A stretch of DNA of 21,042 nucleotides, from the NCBI GenBank assembly GCA_027023175.1, contig JALVWW010000008.1, positions 1-21,042 on the forward strand, in the 5' to 3' direction. The DNA is from Campylobacterales bacterium. Lineage in GTDB: Bacteria; Campylobacterota; Campylobacteria; Campylobacterales; JALSKU01. The position numbers were made by a program, and so were the translations under genes. The notes beneath the pieces were generated by a model. It ran no database searches. It worked only from the letters and a program-made list of their open reading frames with translations, and was not told the DNA's origin. Shown here one piece after another: positions 8,212 through 16,438 of this stretch. How positions within the stretch are numbered: position 1 is the stretch's first letter; each line of letters begins with the position of its first letter.

Positions 8212-8568
8212 ATGTGTATATTTTGTAAAATTGTAAAAGGAGAAATACCTTGCAACAAAGTCCATGAAAATGATGAGTTTCTGGCTTTTCACGATGTCAA
8301 TCCAAAGGCACCCATTCATATACTTGTAATTCCTAAAAAACATATAGAAAGATTTCAAAATGCTACACCGGAATTGATGGCAAAAATGACACCGTTTATC
8401 CAGGAGGTTGCCAGGATTTTAGAGCTTGATCAAAGAGGGTACAGGCTCATTGTAAACAATGGTGAAGATGGTGGACAAGAAGTTATGCATCTGCATTTTC
8501 ATATCCTTGGAGGCACCAAACTTTTATGGCCACAACTTGCTCCTGATGAAAATAAAAAATACCTTTAA
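8212..8568 (+). CDS. HIT (histidine triad) family nucleotide hydrolase
   Basis: A 118-residue HIT protein. The triad HLHFHIL is at 93-99 (His93, His95 and His97), preceded by the conserved NNGEDGGQEV segment. N-terminal Cys2 and Cys5 (MCIFCKIV), with His44, fit the zinc-binding residues of HINT-type members. The family hydrolyses nucleoside phosphoramidates or adenylated compounds in the cytoplasm; the physiological substrate here is unknown. The ATG has AGGAG 6 bases upstream and a good extended -10 promoter. The AEC permease follows 17 bases later in the same direction and is probably co-transcribed. Confidence 0.93.
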   Translation: MCIFCKIVKGEIPCNKVHENDEFLAFHDVNPKAPIHILVIPKKHIERFQNATPELMAKMTPFIQEVARILELDQRGYRLIVNNGEDGGQEVMHLHFHILGGTKLLWPQLAPDENKKYL

Positions 8569-8585
8569 GATAAAGCGGTACAAAA

Positions 8586-9485
8586 TTGGATAATTTTATA
8601 TCCATCCTCTCCATATATTTCTTTGTTGCAATGGGATATATAGCCAAAGCAAAGTTCAAAGAGGGGATGGATGAAAAAACCATAGTAAAGCTAAATATCT
8701 ATTTTTTGCTCCCAATTTTGGCTTTCTGGGGTCTTTTAACTCAAAAGATTGATATTTCTATTGTAAAAATACCTTTTATCTATCTTTTTATCTCTTTGGC
8801 AACTTTGGTTGTCAGCATTTTTATTTCAAAACGATTTTTCAATGACCCCAAAGATATATCTATAGTTTCCATGGCAAGCGTTACGGGAGTAACCGGAAGC
8901 ATAGGCATACCTTTGGGATTGGCACTTTTTGGTGAGAGTTCGGTCATTTATACCTCCCTGATAAACACAATGAGTATGTTTTTTGTCTATACGGTAGGTA
9001 CATATATATACTCAAGAGGAAGCTTTGGAATAATTAAATCTTTTAAAAATGTTTTCAAGATGCCAATTATATGGGCTTCTTTGATAGCTATAGTTTTCAA
9101 TATCTTTGACATTTCAATAAACAAATCATTTTTTAAAACACTGCAGATGGGAGCATACGCCGCTATCATAATGCAACTTTTGATTTTTGGTATATTTTTA
9201 TATGAAGCAAAGATAAAGCAGATGAATTATAAGTTGCTTGGTTTTTCAATATTTATAAAATTTCTCATAATGCCAAGTATATCACTGGTGATACTGTATT
9301 TACTAAATGTCAAAGGTATAGCACTCAAATCAACAATACTAGAAGTTTTAGTACCTATGGCGATAACCAATGTATCATTAGCAAGTATATTTGACTGCAA
9401 ACCAAAAGAGGTAACTACGATTGTTTTTATAAGCTCACTGTTTTTTATCCCTTATATCATCATAGCGACATATCTACTAAAGTGA
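8586..9485 (+). CDS. AEC-family transporter (auxin efflux carrier/malonate permease-like)
   Basis: A 299-residue, very hydrophobic protein with about ten membrane helices split 5+5 around a central soluble stretch, as in the AEC family. The N-terminus FISILSIYFFVAMGYIAK and following LNIYFLLPILAFWGLL fit the first family repeat, and the second half (MGAYAAIIMQLLIFGIFL, PMAITNVSLASIFDC) fits the next. Family members move small organic anions or amphipathic acids; no substrate can be read from sequence. The start is TTG at 8586: an in-frame stop at 8571 rules out anything upstream, and the next ATG would cut into helix 1. The ribosome binding site is weak (AAGCGG). It converges with argH across a 30-base gap occupied by heptamer repeats. 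Confidence 0.85.
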   Translation: MDNFISILSIYFFVAMGYIAKAKFKEGMDEKTIVKLNIYFLLPILAFWGLLTQKIDISIVKIPFIYLFISLATLVVSIFISKRFFNDPKDISIVSMASVTGVTGSIGIPLGLALFGESSVIYTSLINTMSMFFVYTVGTYIYSRGSFGIIKSFKNVFKMPIIWASLIAIVFNIFDISINKSFFKTLQMGAYAAIIMQLLIFGIFLYEAKIKQMNYKLLGFSIFIKFLIMPSISLVILYLLNVKGIALKSTILEVLVPMAITNVSLASIFDCKPKEVTTIVFISSLFFIPYIIIATYLLK

Positions 9486-9494
9486 CAATTTATC

Positions 9495-9522
9495 CTAAAT
9501 CCTAAAACCTAAATCCTACCTA
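9495..9522. repeat. Heptamer tract between the AEC gene and argH
   Basis: Units CTAAATC, CTAAAAC, CTAAATC and CTACCTA fill most of the 30-base gap between two convergent genes. The argH stop codon (TAG, 9518-9516) is part of the last unit. There is no hairpin with a T-run, so no terminator is called. Confidence 0.6.
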
Positions 9523-10901
9523 CTATTTTCAAGCCACTTTTCAAACTGTTCTATCTGTTTTTTAGTCTGTTCCACGGAGGTTCCGCCTTGGGAATTTCTT
9601 GCATCCATAGAGTTTTTCAGTTGCAATACAGATATAACATCATCTTTTATATTTGGCTCAAATTTTTGCAACTCTTTCAAGCTTAGCTCACTTACATCTT
9701 TACCTTCATCATCGGCATATCCCACTATCTCTCCGGTCAATTTATAAGCATCTCTAAAAGCGTATCCGCATTTTGTTGTCAAATAATCTGCCAAATCAGT
9801 TGCACTTAAATGCCCTACTTTTGTAGCTTGTTGCATTTTGTCAGCTTTTACACTCATAGTTTTTAGGGCTTGAGTTAAGATTTTTATAGATATTTTGGCA
9901 GTTTTTACACTATCAAATACACCCTCTTTATCCTCTTGCATATCCTTGTTGTAAGCAAGAGGTAAACCCTTCATAACAGTCAAAAGCGATACAAGATTAC
10001 CGTAACATCTTCCTGTTTTACCTCTTAAAAGTTCCGGGACATCGGGATTTTTCTTTTGTGGCATTATAGAACTACTTGTACTATACTCATCACTTAGTTC
10101 AATAAAATCAAACTCACTACTACTCCAAAGGATTAACTCTTCTGAAAGTCTTGAGATATGCATCATTAAAACTGAGATATTAAAAAGCATTTCTAATGCA
10201 AAGTCTCTATCGCTTACCGTATCAAGACAATTTACACTAATGCTTTTAAATCCTAAAAGTTTTGCTTCATATTCTCTATCGCTATTGTATGGAGTACCGG
10301 CTAGTGCCGCACAACCTATCGGCGAGATATTATTTCTCTCATAAGAGTTTTCAAATCTTTCTATATCTCTTCTAAACATAGAACTGTATGCCAAAAGATG
10401 ATATGCAAAATTTATGGGTTGAGCGTGTTGTAGATGAGTCATTCCCGGAAGCATAGTTTCAGTATGCTCTTTTTCAATCTCAAGTAAAACATATTCTAAT
10501 TCAAAAAGAAGCCTGACAATTTCTTTAAAATTTCTTAAAACAAACATTCTAAAGTCAAGTGCAACCTGATCATTTCTACTTCTGGCTGTATGCATTCTTT
10601 TTGCATCATCTCCTATGAGTTCGGTTAGGCGATTTTCTATAGACATATGTATATCTTCATCTTTTATACTGAATTTATACTCACCGGCTTCAATCTCTTT
10701 TTCGATTATTTTTAAGCCTTCAATAATTTTTTGCATACTTTCATTTGTAATGATACCCTGCTTTTGAAGCATTTTTACATGAGCTATGGAGCCTTTTATA
10801 TCCTCTTTGTAAAGTTCTTTGTCAAACATTATTGAGGCATTAAACTCATCTAGCAGTTTTGAACTTGATTTTTTTATCTTACCGGAAGCAACTTTAGACA
10901 A
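9516..10901 (-). CDS. argH: Argininosuccinate lyase
   Basis: ArgH splits argininosuccinate into arginine and fumarate, the last step of arginine synthesis, in the cytoplasm. The 461-residue protein carries the fumarase/aspartase superfamily motifs: HTARSRNDQ (104-112), the His region HLQHAQP (156-162) and the signature loop SSSIMPQKKNPD (276-287) with the catalytic serine. The length is normal. The start is TTG at 10901 (MSKVASGKIKK) with AAAGGA 5 bases upstream; no ATG lies near. It follows pckA in the same direction after a 90-base gap that contains an inverted repeat, so it may be read through from pckA or separately promoted. The argH-pckA-pycB/oadA order is one I recall from C. jejuni. 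Confidence 0.96.
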   Translation of the reverse strand: MSKVASGKIKKSSSKLLDEFNASIMFDKELYKEDIKGSIAHVKMLQKQGIITNESMQKIIEGLKIIEKEIEAGEYKFSIKDEDIHMSIENRLTELIGDDAKRMHTARSRNDQVALDFRMFVLRNFKEIVRLLFELEYVLLEIEKEHTETMLPGMTHLQHAQPINFAYHLLAYSSMFRRDIERFENSYERNNISPIGCAALAGTPYNSDREYEAKLLGFKSISVNCLDTVSDRDFALEMLFNISVLMMHISRLSEELILWSSSEFDFIELSDEYSTSSSIMPQKKNPDVPELLRGKTGRCYGNLVSLLTVMKGLPLAYNKDMQEDKEGVFDSVKTAKISIKILTQALKTMSVKADKMQQATKVGHLSATDLADYLTTKCGYAFRDAYKLTGEIVGYADDEGKDVSELSLKELQKFEPNIKDDVISVLQLKNSMDARNSQGGTSVEQTKKQIEQFEKWLENSR

Positions 10902-10915
10902 TATATTCCTTTTTG

Positions 10916-10990
10916 TTTAGGGTTTGGGATTAAGGATTTAGGTTTTAGAATTATTTTATTGTGCTTATACTTCTAAAACCTTTATCCTAG
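10916..10990. repeat. Heptamer tract in two orientations forming an inverted repeat (pckA-argH gap)
   Basis: Five phased units TTTAGGG, TTTGGGA, TTAAGGA, TTTAGGT and TTTAGAA (10916-10950) are followed, after a 20-base spacer, by oppositely oriented units ending in CTAG (10971-10990). AGGTTTTAGAA (10940-10950) and TTCTAAAACCT (10971-10981) are a perfect 11-bp inverted repeat, extending to about 19 bp with three mismatches. As RNA it would form a hairpin between pckA and argH. It lacks a T-run, so it could be a transcript-end stabiliser or an attenuator rather than a classic terminator. Confidence 0.55.
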
Positions 10991-10991
10991 T

Positions 10992-12569
10992 TTATATTTT
11001 GGGTCCGTATTTTGAAAAATCACTCTCTTTGGTGATATATTTTTTGAAATTTTTTACAAACATTGAAGCTAATTTATCTCTTGTTTCATCATACTTTTTC
11101 TTATCTGCCCATGTATTTCTTGGATTGAGTATATTGTTGTCAACCCCCTTTAAACTCTTTGGAATTGAGAGATTAAATACAGGCATAGTTTCAAATTCAC
11201 TATCATTTATACTTCCATCAAGTATGGCATTGATGCAATTTCTAGTAGCTTTGATGCTCATTCTTTTTCCCACTCCGTATGCTCCGCCACTCCATCCTGT
11301 GTTTACAAGATATACATTCACTTTATGTTCATCTATCTTTTTACCAAGCAGTTTTGCATAAACTGTCGGATGCAACGGCAAAAACGGTTCGCCAAAACAT
11401 GAGCTAAATGTTGCAACGGGCTCCGTTATACCTCTTTCTGTCCCAGCAACTTTTGCAGTATAACCACTTAGGAAATAGTACATTGCCTGCTCTTTTGTAA
11501 GTTTGCTGACCGGCGGCAAAACTCCAAAAGCATCCGCAGTTAAAAAAATGATATTTTTTGGATGACCTGCCTGTAAAGTTGAGCAGTGATTTTCGATATG
11601 ATAAATAGGATACGAAACTCTTGTATTTTCCGTTTTACTCTTATCGGCATAATCAACATGGCCATTTTCATCTACGACTACATTTTCCAAAAGTGCATCT
11701 CTTTTGATAGCAGCATAAATTTCCGGCTCACTTGAAGGATCAAGGTCTATAACTTTTGCGTAACATCCGCCTTCAAAATTAAATACACCCTCATCATCCC
11801 AACCATGTTCATCATCTCCTATTAAAGCTCTGTTTGGATCAGTTGAGAGCGTAGTTTTACCTGTTCCGCTAAGTCCAAAAAAGAGAGCTACATCATCATC
11901 TTTTCCAACATTTGCTGAGCAGTGCATACCAAGCTTGCCTTCAAGCGGTAGCCAGTAATTCATCATGGAGAAAACTCCTTTTTTTATCTCTCCTCCATAC
12001 CATGTTCCACCAATTACCGCTATATTTTCTTCCACATTAAATACTACAAAAACTTCACTGTTCAAGCCTTGCTCTTTCCACTCATCATTTGTCACTTTGC
12101 TTGCAACATACAGAGTGAAATCCGGTTTAAAATTTTCAAGTTCATCTTTAGTGGGTCTTATAAACATATTTTTTACAAAATGTGCCTGCCAAGCAATTTC
12201 CGCGATAACTCTTATAGATTTTTTACTATTATCGCTAGCACCGCAAAATGCATCTTGCACATAAAGCTCTTTGCCACTCAACTCTTTTTTGGCTTTTTCA
12301 AAAAGTTTATCAAAAACCTCTTTTGAAATCGGATGGTTTATATCACCCCAAGCAATGTATTTATTTGATGGCGGCTGATCGACAAAATATTTGTCTTTCG
12401 GACTTCTGCCTGTAAATATACCTGTATCTACACTTACACATCCACTGTCAGTTACACATCCTTCATGATTTTGTATCTCATGATTATACAACTCATCATA
12501 ATCCAAATTGTGAAAAACTTTTTTGACATTTTGGATACCGCTTTTTTTCAACTCTTCTATAACTGACAT
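10992..12569 (-). CDS. pckA: Phosphoenolpyruvate carboxykinase (ATP)
   Basis: PckA interconverts oxaloacetate plus ATP with PEP, CO2 and ADP, linking the TCA cycle (oxidative or reductive) to gluconeogenesis. The 525-residue protein is of the ATP-dependent type: substrate loop GRSPKDKY (54-61), TWYGGEIKKG (189-198), P-loop GLSGTGKTT (232-240) with Lys238, and the metal/nucleotide motif GDDEHGW (251-257). The ATG at 12569 has a very strong AGGAGG-type ribosome binding site. It lies 15 bases after oadB, so oadG-oadA-oadB-pckA is very probably one operon focused on oxaloacetate. Length and motifs are normal. Confidence 0.97.
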   Translation of the reverse strand: MSVIEELKKSGIQNVKKVFHNLDYDELYNHEIQNHEGCVTDSGCVSVDTGIFTGRSPKDKYFVDQPPSNKYIAWGDINHPISKEVFDKLFEKAKKELSGKELYVQDAFCGASDNSKKSIRVIAEIAWQAHFVKNMFIRPTKDELENFKPDFTLYVASKVTNDEWKEQGLNSEVFVVFNVEENIAVIGGTWYGGEIKKGVFSMMNYWLPLEGKLGMHCSANVGKDDDVALFFGLSGTGKTTLSTDPNRALIGDDEHGWDDEGVFNFEGGCYAKVIDLDPSSEPEIYAAIKRDALLENVVVDENGHVDYADKSKTENTRVSYPIYHIENHCSTLQAGHPKNIIFLTADAFGVLPPVSKLTKEQAMYYFLSGYTAKVAGTERGITEPVATFSSCFGEPFLPLHPTVYAKLLGKKIDEHKVNVYLVNTGWSGGAYGVGKRMSIKATRNCINAILDGSINDSEFETMPVFNLSIPKSLKGVDNNILNPRNTWADKKKYDETRDKLASMFVKNFKKYITKESDFSKYGPKI

Positions 12570-12584
12570 ATTTAAAAACTCCTC

Positions 12585-13919
12585 CTATTTAAATATCGAA
12601 AGCAGCACACCTGCCGCAACCGCCGAACCAATGACGCCTGCCACATTCGGACCCATGGCATGCATCAAAAGCATATTGGTTTTATCTTCATCCATTCCTA
12701 CCTTGTTTGAAACTCTTGCTGCCATTGGAACTGCACTGACTCCGGCTGATCCTATCAAAGGATTGATCGGATCTTTTGAAAATTTATTCATAATCTTTGC
12801 CATAATTACACCGGCAGCAGTTCCTATTGCAAAGGCAAATAGACCGATCGCAAGGATTCCCAAAGTATCAGCTACCAAAAATTTCTCAGCAGCCAATTTT
12901 GAGCCAACTCCAAGACCCAAAAATATAGTAACAATATTTATCAAAGCATTTTGCATTGTATTTGAAAGTCTATCTACTACTCCTGAAACTCTTGCAAAGT
13001 TACCAAAAGTCAAAGCTCCTATCAAAGGAGTTGATTCAGGAAGTATCAAAATAGAAAGAACTAAAACAGTCAATGGAAAGAGTAATTTTTCAAGCTTGCT
13101 TACCTCTCTTAGCTGTTTCATTTTTATCTTTCTCTCCTCTTTGGTTGTAAAAAGTCTCATTATAGGAGGTTGAATAATAGGTACCAATGCCATATATGAG
13201 TATGCTGCAACCGCAATAGCACCCATCAAATCAGGTGAAAGTTTTGAAGCTACAAAGATAGATGTAGGGCCGTCAGCTCCTCCGATAATAGATATAGCTG
13301 AGGCATCTTTTAGAGAAAAGTCAAAAAACGGGGTATATTGACTAAGTAACAATGCCCCCAAAAGCGAACCGAATATTCCAAACTGTGCCGCAGCTCCCAA
13401 AAGTGCGGTTTTTGGATTGGCTAGCAATGGTCCAAAGTCAGTTAATGCTCCTACTCCCATAAATATAAGCAAAGGAAAAAGCTCATTTTTAATACCTGCA
13501 TCAAACAAAGTACCTATAAAACCTTCATGACCTATGATGTTTGCCAACGGTATGTTTGCCAACAATCCTCCAAATGCAATAGGAAGCAGTAGTAAAGGCT
13601 CAAACCCCTTGGCAATTGCCAAATAAAAAAGTAAAAATGTTATGCCTATCATTATCAATCTACCCCAGCTTTGAGCAAACTTGCTCAAAGGTTCACCTAG
13701 AGCATTTGTAGCACCATCTTTTGGATTTAAAAAAGCATAAATACCTGTTGTTTTATAAAAATTTTTAAACAGTTGTGCTATAGAAACTGATTTGTACTCT
13801 TTGGAGTAATGCTCCTTTTTTACATTTTGATTAAAACTTTCAGGCTTTTCGGCAGCATAGAGGTTAACTGCTCCTAAAAATAGAGCTGCCACAAGTAGAA
13901 CATAGAGAATTTTTTTCAT
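12585..13919 (-). CDS. oadB: Oxaloacetate decarboxylase beta subunit (Na+-pumping)
   Basis: OadB is the membrane subunit of biotin-dependent decarboxylase pumps. It decarboxylates the carboxybiotin carried by OadA and couples this to Na+ transport. The 444-residue protein has about nine hydrophobic helices and the conserved ion-site motifs GGADGPTSIFVASKL (213-227, Asp216) and HAMGPNVAGVIGSA (420-433, Asn425), which fit the essential Asp and Asn regions of characterised OadB. The first 23 residues (MKKILYVLLVAALFLGAVNL and on) look like a cleavable signal peptide followed by a ~60-residue polar stretch before the first core helix. The ATG has AAGGA upstream. It lies 21 bases after oadA and 15 before pckA. 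The methylmalonyl-CoA or glutaconyl-CoA decarboxylase beta subunit is the alternative, but the neighbours favour oxaloacetate. Confidence 0.93.
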   Translation of the reverse strand: MKKILYVLLVAALFLGAVNLYAAEKPESFNQNVKKEHYSKEYKSVSIAQLFKNFYKTTGIYAFLNPKDGATNALGEPLSKFAQSWGRLIMIGITFLLFYLAIAKGFEPLLLLPIAFGGLLANIPLANIIGHEGFIGTLFDAGIKNELFPLLIFMGVGALTDFGPLLANPKTALLGAAAQFGIFGSLLGALLLSQYTPFFDFSLKDASAISIIGGADGPTSIFVASKLSPDLMGAIAVAAYSYMALVPIIQPPIMRLFTTKEERKIKMKQLREVSKLEKLLFPLTVLVLSILILPESTPLIGALTFGNFARVSGVVDRLSNTMQNALINIVTIFLGLGVGSKLAAEKFLVADTLGILAIGLFAFAIGTAAGVIMAKIMNKFSKDPINPLIGSAGVSAVPMAARVSNKVGMDEDKTNMLLMHAMGPNVAGVIGSAVAAGVLLSIFK

Positions 13920-13940
13920 TATTTTTTCCTTAATATTTTC

Positions 13941-15752
13941 CTACAAAACAAAAAGCAGTTGACCGTTTTCCACATTTTCGCCTTGACTTACATTGATGGA
14001 TTTGATCGTACCACTTTTAGGCGCAACAACTTCTATCTCCATTTTCATAGCTTCTAAAATCAACACAACATCATCTTTTTTGACTGTATCACCGACATTT
14101 GCCAATATTTTAAATACACTTCCAGGAAGTGTTGAAAAGACTTCATCACCTTCAATAGAATCTATCTCAATAGGGGTCTCTTTTTTAACCTCTTTGGACT
14201 GTTTTGCCTCACTGACCGAGATATTGGCATCTTTGCCTTCGACTACATCTACATTGTATTTTTTACCATTAACTACAACTGTATAACTTCCGCTCATTTT
14301 TTTTCCACCTTTTTTAGTAGTATTGTCATCTTTTTCTTTCATTTGACTAATTTTTCTAACATTTACTTTGGCTTCACCCTTTAAAAATGCTATACCTTTT
14401 TCTTTACATGCCGCAGCTATAAAAATATTTTCTTCAGTAGTTTCAATACCTTCATCTTCAAGCATTTTTACAAAGTGCTCTTTTGATTTGTTTGGATCTT
14501 CATTTGCAAGTTCAAGTGCAGTTTTTGTTGTAGGCTCTAACTTTAACTGCTCACTTGCTAATTTCACTATCTCGCTGTCAGGTTCAACCGGAGTTTTACC
14601 AAAGTAGCCAAGCACCATCTTTCCATATCCCTCAGCTATCTTTTTCCAAGGACCAAACATTACATTGTTAAATGCCTGTTGGAAATAAAATTGGCTGACA
14701 GGAGTTACACTTGTACCGTATCCGCCTTTTTCAACTACTTCTCTCATGGCATTTATCACTTCAGGGAATTTATCAAGTATATTATTATCTCTCATCATTT
14801 GGGTATTAGCCGTAAGTGCACCGCCTGGCATAGGTGAAAATGGAATGATAGGTGAAACGGCGGTTGCTTCAGGCGGAATAAAATAATCTTTCATCTTCTC
14901 TTTGAAAAATGTCTCATATTTTAAAATCTTTTCTAAATCAAGTCCGCCAAGGTCAAAATCCGTACCCTTTGTCGCATGCAAAAGCGTTAAAATATCCGGT
15001 TGGCTTGTTCCTCCGCTGACTGGACTTGCAGCCAGGTCAATTCCATCAACACCCGCATCAAGAGCAGCTAAATAACAAGCTACACTTACACCTGCGGTTT
15101 CATGCGTATGAAGTCTTACATGAACATCTTCAGGCAACAATCTTTTTGCCATCTTGATGGTTTCATATACTTTATGAGGGTTTGAAGTGCCGCTGGCGTC
15201 TTTGAAACATACGCTGTCATACTCAATACCACTATCAAGTATATTTCTTAAAACTTTTTCATAAAATGCCACATCATGTGCACCTTTGCATCCCGGAGGC
15301 AGTTCCATCATTGTAACGACAACTTCATGTTTTAACCCATGTTTCTTTATACACTCTCCACTAAATTTTAGATTTTCCACATCATTTAAAGCATCAAAGT
15401 TTCTTATGGTAGTTGTTCCATGTTTTTTAAAAAGTTTTGCATGCAGATCTATAATTTCGCTACTTGCAGTATCAAGTGCAACAGTATTTACCCCTCTGGC
15501 CAAAGTCTGCAAATTGGCCTCCGGTCCTACAACTTCACGAAATTTATCCATCATGTCAAAAGCATTTTCATTTAGATAAAAAAACGGACTTTGAAACCTG
15601 GCACCTCCACCAAACTCAAAGTGACTGATACCGGCATCTTTTGCAACCGATACAACATCTATAAAATCTTCAAGCAGAACTCTTGCTCCAAAGACAGACT
15701 GAAAACCGTCTCTAAAACTTGTATCCATTATATCTATAAGTTTCTTTGCCAT
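13941..15752 (-). CDS. oadA: Oxaloacetate decarboxylase alpha subunit / pyruvate carboxylase subunit B
   Basis: A 603-residue biotin protein. The N-terminal carboxyltransferase TIM barrel carries MDTSFRDGFQS (9-19), the lysine expected to be carboxylated in CFKDASGTSNP (Lys184) and the metal-binding RLHTHETAG (His215, His217). A conserved PYC/OADA middle region follows to about residue 480. A charged linker (KKGGKK and the KQSKEVKKE region) leads to the C-terminal biotinyl domain with EAMKM (Lys570 as the biotinylation site). In C. jejuni the homologue works as PycB with PycA; here direct linkage to oadG and oadB argues for the Na+ pump, though dual use cannot be excluded. The usual RDxHQS motif reads RDGFQS. 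ATG with AAGGA upstream; 13 bases after oadG. Confidence 0.95.
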   Translation of the reverse strand: MAKKLIDIMDTSFRDGFQSVFGARVLLEDFIDVVSVAKDAGISHFEFGGGARFQSPFFYLNENAFDMMDKFREVVGPEANLQTLARGVNTVALDTASSEIIDLHAKLFKKHGTTTIRNFDALNDVENLKFSGECIKKHGLKHEVVVTMMELPPGCKGAHDVAFYEKVLRNILDSGIEYDSVCFKDASGTSNPHKVYETIKMAKRLLPEDVHVRLHTHETAGVSVACYLAALDAGVDGIDLAASPVSGGTSQPDILTLLHATKGTDFDLGGLDLEKILKYETFFKEKMKDYFIPPEATAVSPIIPFSPMPGGALTANTQMMRDNNILDKFPEVINAMREVVEKGGYGTSVTPVSQFYFQQAFNNVMFGPWKKIAEGYGKMVLGYFGKTPVEPDSEIVKLASEQLKLEPTTKTALELANEDPNKSKEHFVKMLEDEGIETTEENIFIAAACKEKGIAFLKGEAKVNVRKISQMKEKDDNTTKKGGKKMSGSYTVVVNGKKYNVDVVEGKDANISVSEAKQSKEVKKETPIEIDSIEGDEVFSTLPGSVFKILANVGDTVKKDDVVLILEAMKMEIEVVAPKSGTIKSINVSQGENVENGQLLFVL

Positions 15753-15765
15753 ATTTTTTCCTTAT

Positions 15766-16005
15766 CTATTTTCTATGCTCTATTATGGCAGCCGTGATAG
15801 CTGCTACTACTTCATCATCATTTGATACTTTTTTTTGCGGTCTTTTGGTTGGAGTAGGAGTTTTTTTTGCGGGAGGAAAATATTTTTTAACTATTTTTGA
15901 TTCAATTTTAAGGACTATCACCATCAGGTATAAAAAAACATATACTGTAGTCATGCCCAAAACCAAAAACTTGACACCCTCTTCAATCAATACAATATCA
16001 TTCAT
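15766..16005 (-). CDS. oadG: Oxaloacetate decarboxylase gamma subunit
   Basis: A 79-residue OadG-type protein. It has one N-terminal membrane helix (about 11-34, VKFLVLGMTTVYVFLYLMVI), a Pro/Lys-rich flexible linker (PPAKKTPTPTKRP, 44-56) and the short conserved C-terminal segment DDEVVAAITAAIIEHRK. In the pump, gamma anchors the alpha subunit to membrane-bound beta and helps the carboxyl transfer step. It is the first gene of the oadG-oadA-oadB-pckA run. The ATG at 16005 is preceded by AGGA. A TATAAT box lies 36 bases upstream. Confidence 0.92.
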   Translation of the reverse strand: MNDIVLIEEGVKFLVLGMTTVYVFLYLMVIVLKIESKIVKKYFPPAKKTPTPTKRPQKKVSNDDEVVAAITAAIIEHRK

Positions 16006-16041
16006 TTTAATTCCTAAAAATAATCTAGTTGGAATTTTAAC

Positions 16042-16070
16042 ATTATAATCATTAAATAAAAGCTTAAACA
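16042..16070 (-). promoter_or_regulatory. Probable promoter of the oadGAB-pckA operon
   Basis: On the minus strand a perfect TATAAT (16047-16042) lies 17 bases after TGTTTA (16070-16065), a weak -35 match. The predicted start of transcription is near 16035, giving a leader of about 30 bases to oadG. It is the only convincing -10 in the 96-base gap. Confidence 0.5.
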
Positions 16071-16101
16071 GGAAAAATTTTATCTAAGAACTAGAAGAAA
16101 A

Positions 16102-16422
16102 TTAGTTGTTACAACTTGGAATAGTCTCACTATCATTTGCAAATTCTTGTAAAAATCTATACATACGCCCTTTTTCTCTTTTAAAATCTTTTGAGTCTAT
16201 ATATTTTAAAACTTTTGGATTATCCGTATGAAATTCTTTTAAATCTTTTATATTGTTTGTAAAAAAACTTTTCCATTCATCTTGTGTTGCAACATTTCCC
16301 CACATTTTACCACTGCCATGACAGGATGAGCATCTTTTAAGATAATATTTTTGGCCTTTTTTCTCTTTTGCCCCAAATAAAGCGATAACAACAATCAATA
16401 AAACAAAAATAATCTTTCTCAA
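16102..16422 (-). CDS. Small periplasmic monoheme c-type cytochrome
   Basis: A 106-residue secreted protein. The N-terminal hydrophobic stretch (MRKIIFVLLIVVIALFGA) is a signal peptide, followed almost at once by a single heme site, CSSCH (Cys31, Cys34 and His35), then GSGKMWGN. The distal axial ligand is not obvious; Met87 (RMYRFLQEF) is one candidate. A small class I-like electron carrier in the periplasm is the likely role. The start is TTG at 16422 with AAGGA 7 bases upstream. It follows the thioredoxin-like gene by 45 bases of heptamer repeats and probably shares its promoter. Orientation is divergent from the large multiheme cytochrome, which may be its electron partner (inference). Confidence 0.85.
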   Translation of the reverse strand: MRKIIFVLLIVVIALFGAKEKKGQKYYLKRCSSCHGSGKMWGNVATQDEWKSFFTNNIKDLKEFHTDNPKVLKYIDSKDFKREKGRMYRFLQEFANDSETIPSCNN

Positions 16423-16438
16423 TTTATTTTCCTTAAAA

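Noticed and set aside
12523..13173. 216-residue plus-strand frame over oadB and the pckA start
   Set aside because: Antisense shadow of OadB; the hydrophobic pattern comes from complementing membrane-helix codons.
16082..16101. AACTA/TAGTT inverted repeat after the small cytochrome gene
   Set aside because: Only 5 bp per arm and no T-run; too weak for a terminator call.
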